Shown here: positions 40,596-41,798 of the stretch, piece after piece | How the letters are laid out: every line of letters starts with the position of its first letter | How positions within the stretch are numbered: position 1 is the first letter of the stretch | From: a bacterium | GTDB lineage: Bacteria; Bdellovibrionota; UBA1018 | Reading direction: 5' to 3' | Length of the DNA stretch: 41,798 nucleotides | Assembly: GCA_019751945.1 (NCBI GenBank) | Contig: JAIEMT010000042.1 | Span: forward strand, 1-41,798 | Translations under genes and position numbers: made by a program | Notes under the pieces: generated by a model | What the model was told of the DNA's origin: nothing | The model's database searches: none | What the model saw: the letters and a program-made list of their open reading frames with translations, nothing else

Positions 40596-41525
40596 TTAGT
40601 GGCGCTTCAGCCAGGCTAGGAGATCGCCCAAAACCTTGTCTTTTTCGGGTTCGTGGAGCAGGTCATGGAAGAGCCCCGGGTAGAGGTTCAGCGTCTTGTC
40701 TTTGCTGGAAGCGCGCTTCACCAGGTCCTTGCAGCCCTGAGGATTGGTGAGTTCATCCGCCGTGCCATGCAGGCAGAGAATGGGAACTTGAATCGTTTCC
40801 ATCTTTTCTTGAATCGGAGTGAACGCTCCTAGAAGTTCCTTCGCTGTTCGAGCAGGAGCCGCGCCGTGATAAATCAGAGGGTCGGTTTTCATATCAGCTA
40901 CGACCTTGGGATCCCGAGAAAACTTTTCGTCATCGAGTGAGAAGACCGCGAGAGTGGGAGAAATCGATCCGAACACATTCGTTGCACCGGCTTTGAATCC
41001 CGAGACATTATATTTCCCGAGCGCGGGAGCGCTGAGCACCATGCCCGCCAGGTTCGGTTGTTTCTGAATCGTGTAAAGAGTGACGATCGCGCCACCCATG
41101 CTGTGACCAAAAAGAAAAATGCGTTTGTTCGGATGTTGCTTGCGCACGTTCTGCAAAACCAAATCCAGATCGTCGAGATATTGCTGAAACGAATCCACCC
41201 AAACGCGATCGCCCGATGAATCGCCATGCCCGCGCAAATCCGCGGCGTGCACGGCGTAGCCCGCTTTCGCCAGCTCGCCCGCCGTTTGCGCATAACGATC
41301 GCCGTAATCTTTCAATCCATGCACCATCACAAACACCGCACGCGCCTCAGTAAATCGAGGCAACCAAGTTTGGTGAAAAAGCGTCGTACCGTCAGGCGTG
41401 GTGATCCGATTCTCCTCATGTCGCGCATGCGCGGCTTGCTGGGGGGCTTTGCGCTGATCGGGTTTGTAAGCCGGTGCTGCGCAGGAGGTGAGGGCGAGGA
41501 TCAGAAGTAGGAGAAGATGTTTCAT
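40596..41525 (-). CDS. Lipoprotein alpha/beta hydrolase (monoglyceride lipase-like)
   Basis: 309 residues. Signal with lipobox LTSC (LLLLLILALTSC). Serine aminopeptidase/lysophospholipase-type fold: VMVHGLKDYGDRYA (oxyanion region), ADLRGHGDSSG, the nucleophile GHSMGGAIV, the acid in LCLHGTADELT, and catalytic His in GLFHDLLHEPEKD. Similar to monoacylglycerol lipases and PldB. Lipid-anchored in the periplasm or on the outer membrane, probably hydrolysing acylglycerols or lysophospholipids. Confidence 0.9.
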   Translation of the reverse strand: MKHLLLLLILALTSCAAPAYKPDQRKAPQQAAHARHEENRITTPDGTTLFHQTWLPRFTEARAVFVMVHGLKDYGDRYAQTAGELAKAGYAVHAADLRGHGDSSGDRVWVDSFQQYLDDLDLVLQNVRKQHPNKRIFLFGHSMGGAIVTLYTIQKQPNLAGMVLSAPALGKYNVSGFKAGATNVFGSISPTLAVFSLDDEKFSRDPKVVADMKTDPLIYHGAAPARTAKELLGAFTPIQEKMETIQVPILCLHGTADELTNPQGCKDLVKRASSKDKTLNLYPGLFHDLLHEPEKDKVLGDLLAWLKRH

Positions 41526-41798
41526 GGGAACGGCTTATACCAGCTCCAGAAGAGGGTCGAGGGGATTTCGTTGGGAGGGCGTGGGTGTGCGATGTGTGAG
41601 CTTCTGCCTGCCGCCCATATATCCGTGGTTGTCCCATCGAGGCTCTCGCGCATCCGGCGCTCGCCTGCTTCGCAGGCCCGCCTCGCTGGCCTTCTAGGGG
41701 GAAAGAAATTTAAATTTTTAACAGGCGTGTCCGGTTAAGAAACAAGTTTTTCACAGTGGTTTGAACGAGAATAAGGGTGAAAGAGGGTTTTCTTGACT
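41526..41798. other. Right-end intergenic region without a supported gene
   Basis: No coding frame with good start signals. It contains a GCCTGC-TTC-GCAGGC hairpin (41663-41677) in a GC-rich block similar in style to 13302-13345, an AT-rich run, and a final TTGACT that could be a -35 of a promoter beyond the window. Confidence 0.5.

Overview
This 41.8 kb window looks like ordinary chromosome from a Gram-negative bacterium. I infer a member of the Bdellovibrionota or a related lineage. The reasons are mid-range GC by eye, very dense packing, many small Sec-exported proteins and lipoproteins, envelope genes (beta-barrels, LytM and SLT peptidoglycan enzymes, AmiC-type amidase, KdsD, a BamC-like lipoprotein), and a xerD-M50 protease-scpA-scpB block next to mutY, mutS and pyk. 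The taxonomy is inference and could not be tested here.

Layout. 1-6.8 kb: a histidine kinase (possibly cut by the window edge), an EamA exporter, a HAD phosphatase, then secreted proteins including an SLT transglycosylase and an apparently exported methyltransferase. 6.9-8.6 kb: a compact arsenic/metal operon consisting of a MerR regulator with a textbook 20-bp-spacer promoter, a previously uncallable 25-residue peptide with eight cysteines, an aquaglyceroporin and a thioredoxin-type ArsC. 9.06-12.14 kb: a roughly 3 kb accessory segment bounded by a near-identical direct repeat of about 50 bp that coincides with the 3' end of the gene at 12096-13115. It carries a ribbon-helix-helix protein, a dyad-bearing promoter, several small proteins, an Hsp20 between two paralogues with an HPF-like secondary-structure pattern, tRNA-like fragments and two micro-ORFs. 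Most genes inside it have strong Shine-Dalgarno sequences, unlike many neighbours.

13.4-16.9 kb: initiator tRNA-fMet with an inverted copy of its 3' end nearby, an alpha/beta hydrolase, an RluB-type pseudouridine synthase, a GT87-like membrane glycosyltransferase and a HAMP-only membrane protein. 16.9-21 kb: a minus-strand chromosome-segregation block xerD, M50 protease, scpA, scpB, with ScpB carrying a huge acidic N-terminal extension. 21-25.5 kb: lipoprotein, amidase, mutY, trx, secreted unknown. 25.5-31.7 kb: an overlapping minus-strand operon of a 685-residue coiled-coil protein, pyruvate kinase and MutS. 31.8-41.5 kb: envelope and periplasmic genes, including a coupled barrel-barrel-LytM operon, an M20 peptidase, a SurA-N/DsbA fusion, kdsD, a BamC-like lipoprotein, small lipoproteins and a lipoprotein lipase.

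The most unusual items are the Cys-rich micro-peptide inside the MerR-controlled arsenic operon, the direct-repeat-bounded Hsp20 segment, and two places where terminator-like hairpins sit over the start codon or signal-peptide codons of a downstream exported protein. No IS element, prophage or CRISPR array was seen.
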